A stretch of 64,000 nucleotides of DNA from Aldrovandia affinis (lineage: Eukaryota; Chordata; Actinopteri; Notacanthiformes; Halosauridae), in NCBI GenBank assembly GCA_029706075.1, contig JAINUG010000176.1:1054001-1118000 (forward strand), written 5' to 3'. Below, piece by piece: positions 47,830 to 60,947 of the stretch. The position numbers were made by a program, and so were the translations under genes. Positions within the stretch are counted from its first letter, which is position 1. Each line of letters opens with the position of its first letter. Under the pieces are notes generated by a model that saw nothing but the letters and a program-made list of their open reading frames with translations, was not told the DNA's origin and did no database searches.

Positions 47830-48665
47830 GATGTTAGTAGCAAAATAGTTAAATTTGCAGATGATACTAAATTTGGGGTTTGGCAAACAGTTTGGAATTG
47901 ACTAAAGTAATCCAAGATGATTTAAACAAAATCCAAAAATGGACAGATACATGGCAGATGACATTCAATATTGCTAAATGTAAAGTTATGCATGCGGGGA
48001 AATAAAAACATTAGGAGTATTTTATGGGAGGAGAGTGTTCAATTTGAAAAAGACTTAGGCTTTGATCAACTACAATTCCTATCTGCATCAAAGCAGTGTG
48101 CAACAGCAGTGAAAAAAGCCAACAGGATGCTGGGATACATAGCAAAAAGTATTGAGTATAAATCAAAGGAGGTTATATTAATGCTATAATGTCTTTGTCA
48201 GACCTCACTTAGAACACTGTGTGCAGTTCTGGGCACTGCACTACAAGAAAGATATAGAAGCTCTTGGAAAAAGTCCAAAGAAGGGCAACTAAACTGATAC
48301 CCAACTAAATGAAAGGTAAAAGTTATGATGATAGACTTAAGGCACTCAATCTATTTAAACTTAGCAAACAGAGACTTAGGGGGGATTTGATTGAGGTTTT
48401 TAAATTCCTAAAAGGGATTAACAAAGTAAAATACCAATGATTTTTTAAGATAAGTGGGGTCAGCAGAACAAGAGGCCACAGGTGGAAATTAGTTCAAGGC
48501 AAATTCCGCACAGATATTAGGAAGTTTTTCTTCACACAGAGAGTTGTCAATGCCTGGAACAGCTTGCCAGGTCGGGTAGTAGAGGCAGAAACGCTTGGGC
48601 TATTCAAGTCCAGGCTAGATGTAGTACTAGATACTCTTTAGATTAGGACATGACGAGCCTAGATG
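47830..48665 (+). pseudogene. CR1-like LINE fragment (RT to C-terminus)
   Basis: It begins inside the RT at SKIVKFADDTKFG. The C-terminal half follows with several frame breaks: FEKDLGFDQLQF, KKANRMLGYIAKSIEYKSKE, KGKSYDDRLKALNLFKLSKQ, LRGDLIEVFKFLKGINKV, RTDIRKFFFTQRVVNAWNS and RVVEAETLGLFKSRLD. It is the same family as 31978-34384 and 38655-39095, here 5'-truncated and ending before the usual 3' tail. It is dead. Confidence 0.82.
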
Positions 48666-48669
48666 GTTA

Positions 48670-49835
48670 GTGCAAGTGAACAATCTTTCAGCTTATTAAA
48701 GCACACAATGATCTAAAGTAGTCATCACTAGATGTTGTAGTTACAGGAATGGTCTCATCATTTATCAACATATTACCACATGTCGCCAGAGTGTTTAGTT
48801 TCTAAACGCAACCGCTTTTACAATTTAATGTTTTCTATCATTTCGGTCAGTTAAAACATTAAATGTGTCTTCTTGATACAATACTGACAAGCCATTTACA
48901 AACATTATTTGAAGCAATCACGTTTTAAACCATTTCTGTAGTTGTAGAGTAACTACTTTCTACAGAGAATTTCTTCGTTGGGAGAATTGATTCTCTGACG
49001 TGAGCTGCAATGGCATTTCAAATATTGTATCCCTTCATGCAAAGCAGTATGGTAACTGAGTGATTGGCTTTTTGAAGTGTGCATGAGGTGAAAGACTTGC
49101 TCGATATGTTTATAAATAGCGTACTTAAGAGTTCCTGGTGTTTCTGAGATGTATTTATGCCTTTTTTAGAAGAACAACTCCACTGTATAATTGATCCAAA
49201 CACAACTGATGATGATGATGATGAAAACAACTCAGAACCATCTAGACCTATTTTTAGGATAACATGCAACAAGATCATACAACATAAATCACACGTCGGT
49301 GAACAAATAGGCCTTTACTATACAAATCAGTTTTCAAGCTCTGGTGTGATGTAAACTGTTTCAGACTTTTTCTTTTTTATCGATTGATTTATTTACTTAC
49401 TTACTATGTATAGTTAAAAAGGGAGGCAATGTGCCCGGAATCTTGTATTGATGCGCAAATCAATGCAGTGTTCAATGCAGAAGCACTTACAAAGATTTCA
49501 CAAACATTTATGAATTTTTTTATTTTTTTTTACAGTTAACAAGTCATTCTAATGCTGTACACCATGACTGGTTACACACTGTTGGCAACTCTGTTCATCA
49601 TCTAAACGGATAATCCGTAAGAAAGAAAATACTCTATATTAGGCTATGATAATGATGATATAGGAGTGTTGTTGTTCCTTCTTGTTTCAGGCATGCGAAT
49701 GTGCATTTTAATTGTAGCCTCAAATTTGCCTACAGTTAAGATTAGTGATATAGGCATACTTTAATTACTCATTTCAATATAACCTAAGAACATAATGTCA
49801 AAGAAAAAATCTGGAGTGTGGCAGCATTTCGTTTT
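48670..49835. other. Non-coding, nothing recognised
   Basis: AT-rich. The ORF at 49157-49354 has a poly-Asp run from GATGAT repeats and no domain. Confidence 0.5.
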
Positions 49836-50577
49836 AGTCGCAGACGATCACAGTTTCAATTTTTAAGTGTAGATTAAAAACATATCTTTTCAGCCTAGCC
49901 TACTGCCAAACATAGTGTAGGTGGAGAGATGGAGAAGGCCGTGCCTAGTGTCTTATGGAGTGAGAAACTTTCCATACTGTCACCTCCTCAATGTGTTACC
50001 ACCACTGTTATGCTGGTTATCCTTGATCAGGTGTGGATGGTTTGGAACTCTCTCATGGCTGCGTGTTTTCTCTGTCTCTCTCCTAATAGATATGCTGCCA
50101 TAGCTTACACCTGTTGGGGCTATCTGTATATTTCCTATGCTTGTGCTCCCCTGCTCTTACATAATGCTACTGGCTATAGCACTGCTTTTTTGATCCTGCG
50201 AGAAGTGTGAGCTGCCCCCATCAACCCTCACCCCCACGCCAACCCCAGTTCCTGGATCTGGACCCTCTCCGCGTGGTTTAGCCCCCCGACTACCTAACTC
50301 AGGAGGGGCAAAGTTTTTCAGCCCTGAGCCATCTTGGACTGACCATGACATGGTCTTTTTTGGACATACCCTGTGCCGGCCAGAAGAGGATGGGCTCCCC
50401 CCCTTTTTAGTCTGGTTCCTCCCAAGGTTTCTCCCTACCAAGGGAGTTTTTCCTTGCCACTGTTGCCTTTAGGCTTGCTTTTGGGGGGGTCTAGGCCTGA
50501 GTTCCCCCTCTGTTAAGCGTTTTGTGAAAATTCTATTGTGAAAAGCGCTATACAAATAAATTTGATTTGATTCTGAC
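49836..50577 (+). mobile_element. L2-type LINE 3' UTR fragment
   Basis: It starts at the last codons of a LINE ORF2 (a CRLKTYLFSLA-like end at 49868-49900) and continues through a 3' UTR of about 650 bp to 'gaaaagcgctatacaaataa' and 'atttgatttgatt'. That ending is characteristic of a common fish L2 group. Nothing of the RT core is present. Confidence 0.75.
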
Positions 50578-51070
50578 TTCCACAGGAAGGTCATTCCACC
50601 ATTGTGGGGCCAGAACTGACAGGAGACGTGACCGGGAAGCGCAGGTGCGGAGGGGGGGAGGTGCTAGGCATCCTGAGGTAGCAGAACGGAGTGGTCTGGC
50701 AGGTGTGTACGGTTTGAAGATCTTGAGTAGGTATGTTGGCTGATCCCTTGACTGCCTGGTTTGCTAGGACCAATGTTTTGAATTTGATGCGAGCTATAAC
50801 AGGCAGCCAGTGGAGGGTAGTGAGCAAGGGGGTGACATGGGAGTGTCTGGGAAGGTTGTAGACCAGACGGGCTGCAGCGTTCTGGATGAGTTGCAGGGGT
50901 CTGATGGCAGATGCCAGCCAGAAGCGAGTTGCAGTATTCCAAGCGGGACAGTATCATTGCTTGGACCAGGAGCTGGGTAGAGTACATGGTAAGGAAGGGA
51001 CAGATTCTCCTGATGTTCTTTGATAAATGAAATGAAATGGTAGATGCTTTCAACAGTAAACTGAGTGCTT
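50578..51070 (-). pseudogene. L2 ORF2 C-terminal fragment
   Basis: On minus: FHLSKNIRRICPFLTMYSTQ, LLVQAMILSRLEYCNSLLAG, then after a frame change worn versions of the QNAARLV and LHWLPV blocks (ARIKFKTLVLANQAV). This is the region after the RT of L2 LINEs, as at 36250-36500. It is oriented against both neighbouring L2 pieces. Confidence 0.75.
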
Positions 51071-53165
51071 GACAAGTAGCTCCCTTAAAAACAAAAAAGG
51101 TCACGCATCAAGGCGACACCGTGGATTAACAGAACTACCTGTGACCTAAAGCGATCCTGCAGAAAAGCTGAAAGAACATAAAAAACTAAACTTGACGTCC
51201 ACCGTAGCATTCTGAAAGATAGCATTGACACCTACAACAAAGCTGTTTGCACTGAGAGACAGATTTATTTTTCTAAAGTCATTACTGAAAATAGCAGAAA
51301 CTCTAGGGTTCTATTCTCTACCATTGATAGACTACTAACTCCAACCCTCTTTGACCCAATCAGTGTAACCTCGGTTCTGAAAGTTTTTTCAAAGATAAAG
51401 TTACCTCAATTAGGACAGGCATTGTCATAAGAACTAATAAGCCTGACACACCTCATAATAATCCGCCGACTCTTAGATGCTTTAACAATATTATGCAAAC
51501 TGAATTCTGCAAGATCGTAACTCCAACAAACTCCTCCATCTGTGCTCTCGACCCAATCCCTAGTAAATTTATCAAGAACATCTATAGTAGTTTCTCCTTC
51601 CACTAAAGATAATCAACACTTCGTTAGAAATCGGTATCTTTCCTAATGCCTTCAAAACAGCAGTAGTGAAGCCTCTACTAAAAAAGTCAAATCTAGATAA
51701 AAACAATCTTAATAATTACAGACATATATCCAATCTGCCATTCATGAGCAAAGTTTTAGAAAAAGTGATCTTTAATCAACGCAATACCTTTTTAAATGAC
51801 AACAATATCCTAGAAAAGTTTAAATCAGGCTTCAGATCAAATCACAGCACAGAAATGGCTCTAGTCAAAGTTAATGATCTCAGACTTGCTACTGACTTGA
51901 ATAAAGTGGCAATCCTCATCCTCTTAGATTTAAGCGCAGCCTTTGACACCATTGATCATAACTTCCTAATCGACCGTCTTGAAAACTGGGTTGGTCTCTC
52001 AGAAAATGCTATAAACTGGTTTCAAACCTATATAACTAACATTTTTTGTTAGCCTGGGCAATCATATACCTACAAAACATGAGCTACCCTTTGGCGTAGC
52101 TCAGGGAAGTTGTCTTGGTCCCCTGCTATTGTCACTGTATATGCTTCCATTAGGTCACATCATCAACCAGTACAATGTAAATTTTCATAGTTATGGAGAT
52201 GACACCCAATTATACATTTCTGTTGAGCCAACGGAGCCCGACTCAGATGGCCTAAGCTCGCTGACTGCCTGCTTGACTGCTATAAACAAATGGATGTGTG
52301 ACAACTTCCTAAAACTAAATGAGGATAAAACAGAGATACTTTTGCTAGGACCAAAATCTGAGAGAGAAACACGTTTTAGTAAGCTTGGGGACCTTGCTCC
52401 CCAAACCAAACCCGAAGTAAAAAGCCTAGGAATCTTAGATTCTGACTTAAACTTTAAGGCCCATATTAGCAAGGTGACCAAGACAGCTTTCTTCCACCTG
52501 AGAAATGTTGCCAAAGTATGGACGTTTTTAACACAAGCAGATGCAGAGAAATTAGTTCACGCTTTTATTACTAGCAGATTAGACTACTGCAATGCCCTCT
52601 TCACCGGGCTGCCCAAAATGTCAATAGAGAAACTTCAGCTCATTCAGAATTTGGCTGCTAGACTTAACAAAGACCAGAAAGAGAGAGCATATCACTCATA
52701 TAACATAAAAAATAAATAAAAAAAAAGAAAATAGTATTTTGGGAAAACAGAAGTTCCCTTTGGCGTGCACAAGAAGGCACGATATAAATACTATACGTTT
52801 GGGCAGCAAAATGAGCCCTGGTTATACAATAGAAGGTATAACATAAAAATTAAAAAAACAGTTCCCTGATTATGCATAATCAAGGCATAATGTAAAATTG
52901 CAGCGGGAAGAAAGGTCCCAAGAAGGCCTACGTTACATAAAGGCGTAACATACAAAATAAAATAAAATAAAAACGCAGTCATGTGTTTTATGTATTTTTT
53001 AATTAATTTTAATGTCTACCTTGAATGCCTCTATCTATGCATTTTTTTACAATCTTAATTTATCTCCGCTTTTTAATTCTATTTACAATTGTGAAGAACT
53101 TTGAGCTGCATATCATGTATGAAAGGTGCTATACAAATAAAGTGTATTATTATTATTATTATTAT
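51071..53165 (+). pseudogene. L2-type LINE ORF2, broken, with 3' end
   Basis: Linker remnants (51080-51600) precede the RT in two main frames. Positions 51666-52052 give [34 protein letters not shown] and [16 protein letters not shown]. Positions 52060-52719 give [12 protein letters not shown] codons, [15 protein letters not shown] and [19 protein letters not shown], then [14 protein letters not shown]. The catalytic motif reads YGDD instead of the usual YADD. A stop at about 52052 separates the halves. After [13 protein letters not shown] the normal C-terminus is lost and about 350 bp of unrelated sequence intervenes. The LINE 3' end is at 53085-53165, ending '(tta)n' after 'ggtgctatacaaataaagtg'. 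Confidence 0.8.
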
Positions 53166-54155
53166 CTTCTTTTTTGTTTTGTTTCTTGATCGCCATTTTT
53201 TACTGTACAGCACAGAAAAGAATAACGGCCCTATTTGAGGATTCAAATGCACGTGGCAAAAGGCAGCAAAAGTGCTGGGGCATATAAAAAACAGGAGTGT
53301 CTGAATGGCGTTGTAGTCTGTAGTGAGTTGAAAGTGTGGTGAAGGTTTGACTGTGCATTGGCCAATCCAAGCCAAGGCTGCTTTCCAAATTCTCATTAAA
53401 TTAGCAGTTGAATCACCTATCCTCATAGGCGGAGGATGTGTAAGGCTGGGGAAAGTTTAGCCTTCCCCTGGCCATGGGCATGGCGATTTAAATATACTGT
53501 ATATGTATACATTTAAATATATATATATATAAACAATTGAATGCAAATGCTAGTGATAGTTGATTTGAGGTGGAGTTAGCTCATTCAATCCACTACCTAC
53601 TGCAGAGGACGTAACTAAGCTGGCCGGCTAGCTAGTTAGTTCAGTGCTCCTAACTGCTATGCTAACAGCCAAAAGCTAGCCTATGTTACCCTGAAAGCTG
53701 AAGGATTAATTCTGGACACACACTCTCTATTAATATCAATAAAAAGTGTTATAAATCATGTGTGTGAGAATTAATAAGCAAGCCTTATATTACACCTGGC
53801 ATCGAATTGAATAAGTACACTGGTGTAACGTTAGAGAAAGTTCATTCCTTTATTTTACTGAAGATTAGCACCAGCACAAAACTCAGACAACTTGACTTAA
53901 CTTACTTCAACCAGTGGGGTTCGGCAGTGTGAAGCAAACGTGACGTTATGTAGATATTCAACTAACTTTTAGTAGTGTAATGGTAAGCAGTTAGCTTAGC
54001 CATCAACAATGCTAATGAATGTATTCGCCATATTCTGTGTGTTATCAGTGGTTGCTAGTTCTTGTATGTAGCCTAGCCACCATGGCTAACTTATGGCTCT
54101 GGCACTACACGCTACGCAATGTCCCACAGGCCTTTGCAAATGCTACAGCTATTAT
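53166..54155. other. Non-coding, nothing firm
   Basis: It contains a short AT array (53516-53530) and GCTAGC-rich sequence at 53620-53690. No gene or clear element end seen. Confidence 0.5.
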
Positions 54156-54429
54156 TTATTATTTAGTTATGTTAATCTTCTACTATTTGTATAATTATAT
54201 ACTCTTTGCGCAGGCATCGACTTGGACGGCTGCTTGCTGCAGTTGCTCTCACGCTTTCTCGCACTCTTCGTTAAATATATTTTTATCTTTTTTTATCTTG
54301 CTCTTTAGCTTAGCTAAGTTACTAGCTAAGTTACTAGGTTTTCTAAGTCGTGCCCTTCTATAACCATGCGGTTTGGAGGAGTTTTAGTCATCATTTTGAT
54401 GGCTGGATTACTTTTTCTGGAGAGACATG

Positions 54430-57345
54430 CCGCCTGGGGACAACAACAACTCGGGTCTATTGTTTACAACTGGGACCAGCTGTAACCAGCTGAGACCAGC
54501 TCTCCAACTGGCCGGCATTGCGGATGTAACGTTAACCCACCAAATCCCCGACGAGCTCAGGAGGACTTATCGTGGAAGGCAGTGGCACGGAGGGAGAGAA
54601 GGAGATACAAGCCATATCTCCCCTCTTTCATCATGGGCAATGTGAGATCACTGGCTAATAAGATGGACGAGCTAACAGCGCTAGCCAGGAGTCAGAGGGA
54701 GTTTCGCGAGTGTAGCATTATGTGCTTCACTGAATCATGGCTGCACCTGGATTTTCCTGACCACAACGTGTCCATCGACGGCTTTCAGACTGTTCGAGCC
54801 GACAGGGATTGCACTGAGAGCGGTAAGCGTAAAGGAGGGGGGCTTGTTGCTCTTGTTAACAATAGATGGTGCAATCCTGGTCACATTACGACCAAGGAAC
54901 GTATTTGTTGCCCAGACATTGAACTGTTAGCCGTGGGACTCCGGCCATATTATTTGCCTAGGGAAATCTCACATGCTATTGTAGTGGCTGTTTACATCCC
55001 ACCCTCTGCCAACCCAACAACGGCGTGTGATATCACCCACAGCGCCATAGCCCAACTCCAGACTAAACACCAGAGTGCTCTCATTTTAATCTCGGGTGAC
55101 TTAAACCACATCACCATGAAAAAAACACTGCCTAACTTTAAACAGTATGTGAGCTGTCCTACCAGGGGGGAAAAGACTCTGGACTTGCTGTATGCTAACG
55201 TGAAGGACACATACAGCTCTTCTCCCCGCCCCCCTCTGGGTAGGTCAGATCACAACCTTGGGCACCTCAACCCCTGCTATGTGCCTCTGGTGAAACAACA
55301 GCCCATGACCACAAGGACAGTGAGGAGATGGTCAGAGGAGGCTATTGAGACACTTCAGGGCTGCTTTGAGGTAACAGTCTGGCAGGCACTCTGTGAGCCA
55401 CATGGAGAGGATATTAGTGGGCTTACTGAGTGCATAACAGACCACATCAATTTCTGTGTGGACTGCAATGTCCCAACAAGGACTGTCCATTGTTACTCTA
55501 ATAACAAGCCCTGAGAAACAAGGGACATAAAGGCCATCCTCAATGCAAAGAAGAGGGCTTTTAGAGCTGGCAATAGGGAGAAGGTGAGGACTATTCAGGT
55601 GGGCCAGAGAGTGAAGATCAGGGAGGCTAAGGAGAAGTAGAGGAGGAAGCTGGAGCATCAACTCCAGCAAAACAACATGAAAAAGGTCTGGAGTGGCATG
55701 AAGACCATCACTGGTTTCAGGCCATCTGGAGGCAGGGGGGGTGAGGGTGGCGTGGACAGGGCCAATGAACTGAATCTGTTCTTCAATAGATTTGACATAG
55801 TGGCCCCTGCCCATCCCCCCCTTGACTCTTCTGTTGTCTGCCTGCAATCAACATCCACTCCACCACCCCCACCTCCCCCTCCTTACAGCCCCCCATCCTC
55901 CAGTGAGGGTCCTACTCCCACCCCCTCCGGCTCCCAGACTAACTGCCCCCTCCAACCTGGGGACTCCACCCCTCCCCTCCCCTACCTGTAACCACTACAG
56001 TGTGCTTCACAGCTGACCAGGTGAGAAGACAGCTGGAGAGACTCCATTCAGGCAAGGCTGCAGGCCCTGATGGTGTTAGCCCCAGGGTGCTCAAAGCCTG
56101 TGCCCTCCAGCTGTGTGGAGTGCTTCAACAAGTCTTTAACCTGAGCCTGAGTCTCCAAAGGGTCCCTGTGCTGTGGAAGACGTTTGCCTTGTTCCTGTGC
56201 CAAAGACGCCACGTCCCAGCGGCTCCAAGGACAACAGACCGGTGGCTTTGACCTCCCACACCATGAAGGCCCTGGAGAGACTTGTACTGGAGCAGCTCCG
56301 GCCCGTGGTCAAACCACTCTTGGACCCCCTCCAGTTCACCTACCAGCTCCGACTCGGAGTTGAAGACACTATCATCTACCTGCTCAACCGTGCCTATGCC
56401 CACCTGGACAAACCGGTGAGCACTGTGAGGGTCATGTTTTTTGACTTCTCCAGTGCTTTTAACACCATCAGGTCAGCTCTACTGGGTGAGAAGCTGACAG
56501 CGATGCAGGTGGATGCCCCCGTCGTGTCCTGGATTGTCGACTACCTGTCTGGCAGACCACAGTATGTACGCCTACAGCACTGTGTGTCAGACAGAGTGGT
56601 CAGCAACACTGGGGCCCCACAGGGGACAGTCCTCTCTCCCTTCCTCTTCACCATCTACACCACTGAGTCCTGCCACCTTCAGAAGTTTTCTGATGACTCT
56701 GCCATAGTTGGACGTATCAGCAAGGGTGAAGAGGCTGAGTACAGAGCTGTGGTGGATAACTTCATCACATGGTGTGAGCAGAACCATCTGCAGCTCAATG
56801 TGACAAAGGCAAAGGAGCTGGTGGTGGACCTGAAAAGGACCAAGGCACCGGTGACCCCCGTTTACATCCAGGGGGTCAGCGTGGACATTGTGGAGGACTA
56901 CAAGTGCCTGGAAGTGTACATTGACAATAAACTGGACTGGGCTAAGAACACTGAAGCCCTCTACAAGAAGGGCCAGAGCTGCCTCTACTTTCTGAGGAGG
57001 CTCAGGTCCTTCAACATCTGCCGGACAATGCTGCGGATGTTCTATGAGTCTGTGGTGGCCAGTGCCTTCCTGTTTGCTGTTGTGTACTGGGGCAGCGGGC
57101 TGAGGGCAACAGACTCAACAAACTTATCCGCAAGGCCAGTAGCATTGTGGGGGTAGAGCTGGGTTTTCTGGCCTCAGTGTCAGAGAGGAGGATTCTGTCC
57201 AAGCTACGTGCTATCCTGGACAGTGTCTCCCACCCACTCCATGACGTGCTGGCCAATCAAAGGAGTACATTCAGTGCAAGACTCCTTCAACTGAGATGCA
57301 TCACAGATCGCACAGAAGTCATTACTGCCTGTGGCCATTAAACTC
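54430..57345 (+). pseudogene. Rex1-like ORF2: endonuclease and RT with frame breaks
   Basis: Positions 54600-55512 give the endonuclease: IMGNVRSLANKMDELTA, IMCFTESWLH, GFQTVRADRD, ISGDLNHITM and LGRSDHNLGHL with the terminal S-D-H. A stop at 55513 and frame changes follow through the linker (KKVWSGMKTITGFRPSG; a Pro-rich stretch at 55850-55980). Positions 56000-56180 give LHSGKAAGPDGVSPRVLKAC. Positions 56173-57156 give the RT: NRPVALTSHTMKALERL, FFDFSSAFNTI, GAPQGTVLSPFLFTIYT and LQKFSDDSAIVG with the FSDD pair. A small deletion joins IYT to TESCHLQ. The C-terminus shifts frame near 57110 and ends at about 57341. FSDD and DFSSAFNTI are Rex1 hallmarks. It is inactive. Confidence 0.85.
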
Positions 57346-57444
57346 TACAACTCTTCCCTCAGAGTGTCAGACACTCTGAGTCAATAGACTGTCCCCCGGA
57401 CTTACTGCATCCATATTTTATTTTATTTTAATGTATATACTGTA

Positions 57445-57811
57445 GGCGGCACGGTGGTGCAGTGGATAGCACTGTCGCCTCACAGCAAGAAGGTCTCGGG
57501 TTTGAATCCAGGCCGGGGGCCTTTCTGTGCGGAGTTTGCATGTTCTCCCCGTGTCCGCGTGGGTTTCCTCCGGGTACTCCGGTTTCTTCCCACAGTCCAA
57601 AGACATGCACGTTAGGCTAATTGGAGAGTCTAAATTGCCCGTAGGTATGAGTGTGTGAGTGAATGGTGTGTGAGCCCTGCGATGGATTGGCGACCTGTCC
57701 AGGGTGTATTCCTGCCTCTCGCCCGGAACGCATGCTGGGATAGGCTCCAGCCCCCCCCCGCGACCCTGACCAGGAAAATGTGGCTTAGATAATGGATGGA
57801 TGGATGGATGG
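57445..57811 (+). mobile_element. tRNA-derived SINE with (GGAT)n tail, 14-bp duplication
   Basis: The head GGCGGCACGGTGGTGCAGTG is followed by a B-box-like GGTTTGAATCC, a conserved body ('tttgcatgttctccccgtgt', 'cagtccaaagacatgca') and a GGAT repeat tail. ATGTATATACTGTA flanks both ends (57431-57444 and 57812-57825). The tail points to mobilisation by an RTE/Rex3-type LINE. It sits in the Rex1-like 3' UTR. Confidence 0.9.
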
Positions 57812-58165
57812 ATGTATATACTGTACTGACTGATGTGCAATTCAATAACTGAGACCCACTTACTGCACTTTACTATTGCAATAATTTATTCACATTTTGT
57901 TGTATATATTTGTATAGTACATATCTCGTTATCTCTTTGTATTGCACATACTTGACTTGACATTTTGATTGACATATTTATCCTTATTTTATTGTCTTTA
58001 TTATTTATTATTTAGTATTTAGTAGTAGTAAATCTCCCTCCAGTGTCACAGAGGCTTATTGTATGTGACCCTTTGTGTTGTGCACCATGATGGTAGGTGT
58101 ATGTGTAGAGAGTGACCCCCGTGTGTTCGTCATATTTTCTGTGTACTTCCTAATGTCTTGATGCT

Positions 58166-60183
58166 TTGTTAAAAAAAAAGCAATAACGTAAAAGCAAAAC
58201 TTGCATCATAATTGCTTCACGTGCTCGCTGCTTTGACTCTCACTAGGTACTCTCACCTTCTACTCTCAGGTTTGATTTTCCATTATGCCCTTAGGAGGAT
58301 CCAAAATAAACAAAAGTAAATTGTATACTCTTGTAAATGTCTTTGGGTGTGCTTTTTAATTCAATAAAGTTCTTCCTACTAATTACCAGAAACAATCAGA
58401 AAGACCCAAACTAACCACAAACTAATGCAGAGACCTACCACACACAACCACAAAATACCCTATTTATTACCACAAACAACCAAAAATGCCCCAAACAACC
58501 AAACTAATTCAGACACCTATCATAAAGAATCCTACTAATTACCCCAATCGACCACAAACAACCACAAATGATAACAAACAACCCCAAAGAGTTACCACAA
58601 ACAAACACAGACAAAAACACAATACACTCAATAGTTACCCCTACTATTCTCAAACCATTGCAAAATGTGCCCATGTGTGTGCCTGTTTACACCAGGAAAT
58701 CACACTTGATGATGACAAAATAACTTTGTCCATAAGCCTTCTTTCTGTGTACGCTGTACGCTGTAACCAGCTGCTGCTTGACACATCAGGGTCCGAGCAA
58801 TTTTCTGTGGGTTTATCATGCTGTGGGTGGCAAAAATAACTATTGTGCTATGACCACACTTCTACAATTCAACTATTAATAGGTTAAAAATACACCAATA
58901 ATTTGGGAGCCACCTGACAACTGTGAGTTAACCGAATCTTCGGTTGAGGAGCAAGTTATCGAGGGGGTAAACATAGCTGGTACAAAAAACAAAACAACCC
59001 AATATACCCCAAATTACTCTAAACAAGCCCAAAGTATCTCAACATGAAACAGAGACAGTATGCAAAGAGAAAACAACTATCCTTTCAAAATGGTTTTATT
59101 TCCTCTTCCTTCTCTACTGGGTGGATATGATGTATTCTTTGGTTTTCAGTACTTGTTGCCTATTGTTTAAATGGCAGGCATATTTCTGAAGCCTGATATA
59201 GCATTAGACAGCAGAAAAACAAATAAGTAAAATAAAATGACCTGAGAACCCTGCTACCCCTCACTGGCATGACATGATATTGCTTGTGGACCAAAAAAGA
59301 TTGATCACTGGCCCAACAAGCTGGTCACCATGCTGCTAATAAGATAGCAAAGGTTATCCATCTGGGCAGAGCCAGAGGCAAGACACAGCAGTGGCTGACG
59401 TGACCTGAATTCCAGCGAGAGGGCTCAACTGTGTTAAATAGGAGAGAGATGAGCAGCAGTTCAACCTAGACTCCATTTCCCAGAGGGCCTCAGAGGATTC
59501 TCGCAATTTTACACATGCGGAGTGCTAGCATTGGTGAAACTGCAAAGAAAAAAAACTGTTTCAACCTCAAAAGTAAAAAAAAAACACACATTAAAATAAT
59601 TAATGACAACTTTGATGAAATTGTGAAAGAAACTATATGCTATTTTATCTGTGAAGGACAGTGAGTGTGTTGTGTACTTGTATTGCACCGAAGGGTACAG
59701 GCCAATTAATGGAGAATGAATCTCTATTTAAGGGTATTAAATGAGAAAACTTGAATAAACTCTTATGAATGTTCACTGGTTCAGTACTGCTTCCAGCCAA
59801 ATGATTATATAGGAGGTACGGCGGTCCCTTGCCAATCAAGGGGGTTACATTTTTGAATTAGCTCATTATTTACAGATTTTCATGTGGTGGTGGTGATGAG
59901 GAGGGGGTCTATGGAGAATGGGAGGGAGACAAACAAAAATTATTAAATACATTAAAAACATCAGATAACACAGTTCTTAACTTTTCTAATGCGACTTTTG
60001 CAGTCAACAGCTCTATATTGCAGCCCTCCATAAAGGTGCAGTGTGTAACCTAATTTGCTGGCATGCATCTGTCTCAGGGCTGCTGCTTCCACAGGCTAAT
60101 AAATGGAAGAAGACAGTCAGCATGAGGCAGATGCCAGAAAGAGAGAAATACTGACTGAGTTATCAGTAATCAAGGCAGAAGAC
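58166..60183. other. Non-coding, partly low complexity
   Basis: Positions 58380-58620 are rich in ACCACAAAC-type words (C/A low complexity), and the ORF there is a by-product. The remainder shows no gene or element that I can support. Confidence 0.5.
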
Positions 60184-60397
60184 AACATAAGAAATAAGAA
60201 TAATGATGAGAACGAGCCGTTCCCCCATCTAGGCTCGTCATCTCCTAATCTAAAGAGTATCTAGTCCTACATCTAGCCTGGACTTGAATAGCCCAAGTGT
60301 TTCTACCTCTACTACCTGACCTGGCAAGCTGTCCCAGGCATTCACAACTCTGTGTAAAGAAAAACTTCCTAATATCTGTGCGAAATTTGCCTTTAAC
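60184..60397 (-). mobile_element. CR1-like LINE 3' end fragment
   Basis: The minus strand reads RTDIRKFFFTQS, then after a frame change SLPGQVVEVETLG-like codons and the 3' tail ('gaacggctcgttctcatcat', 'tattcttatttctta'). It is the same family as 38655-39095. Confidence 0.78.
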
Positions 60398-60436
60398 ACT
60401 AGGAGCACTGAAACCGGTCACTTGTGGTTCACTTGT

Positions 60437-60604
60437 GGTTCTCTGTGGCTCAGTTGGTAGAGCACAGCGTTGGCAACGCTTAGGTTGTGGGTTCAATCCC
60501 CACTGGGGCCACATATACTGAAAAATGTATGCATTCACTACTGTAAGTCGCTTTGGATAAAAGCGTCTGCTAAATGGCGTATATTATTATTATTATTATT
60601 ATAT
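60437..60604 (+). mobile_element. tRNA-derived SINE (L2-tailed), copy 3
   Basis: A box TGGCTCAGTTGG (60445-60456), B box GGTTCAATCCC (60490-60500), then 'ctgtaagtcgctttggataa' and 'gcgtctgctaaatgg' with an ATT repeat tail. ACTTG occurs on both sides and may be the target duplication. This is the best preserved copy in the window. Confidence 0.9.
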
Positions 60605-60902
60605 TACTTGACCGGTACTGGCGTCTAGTCACATTTAGAAAATTGTTACGTTAGTTACAAACAAGTTACAGCATCCACGTTCCTTGACTTTTCCTAGATA
60701 TTTATTCTGTACATAACAGTGTTACAAAAATGTCAAAATCACATTTGGAAAACTCTTTTATTCCCCTCCATGTGTGTTATTCGTGTGCTATTACGTCTCG
60801 CTCGTCTTCCGACCAACGATTCAGTTCTCTTTCACCACACCAGATGGCGCAAGGATCTTCACATAGCCTATAGCCAAGAGTCTCTATTTTACAGAATGGC
60901 TT

Positions 60903-60947
<45 letters not shown>

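Larger units (their letters stand above)
54160..58165 (+). mobile_element. Rex1-like LINE, near full length
   Basis: A pyrimidine-rich leader, one long broken ORF and a 3' UTR of about 800 bp (interrupted by a SINE). The RT segment 'TTCTCCAGTGC.TT.AACACC' (56447-56467) corresponds to the conserved Rex1 site used in fish studies. Boundaries are approximate. Confidence 0.8.

Noticed and set aside
54019..54363. A hydrophobic 114-codon ORF as a membrane protein
   Set aside because: It lies in the pyrimidine-rich leader of the Rex1-like LINE; hydrophobicity follows from T-rich codons.
60437..60510. A possible functional tRNA gene with good A and B boxes
   Set aside because: It continues into a SINE body and L2-type tail and has sister copies at 13620-13818 and 22014-22176; it is a SINE head.
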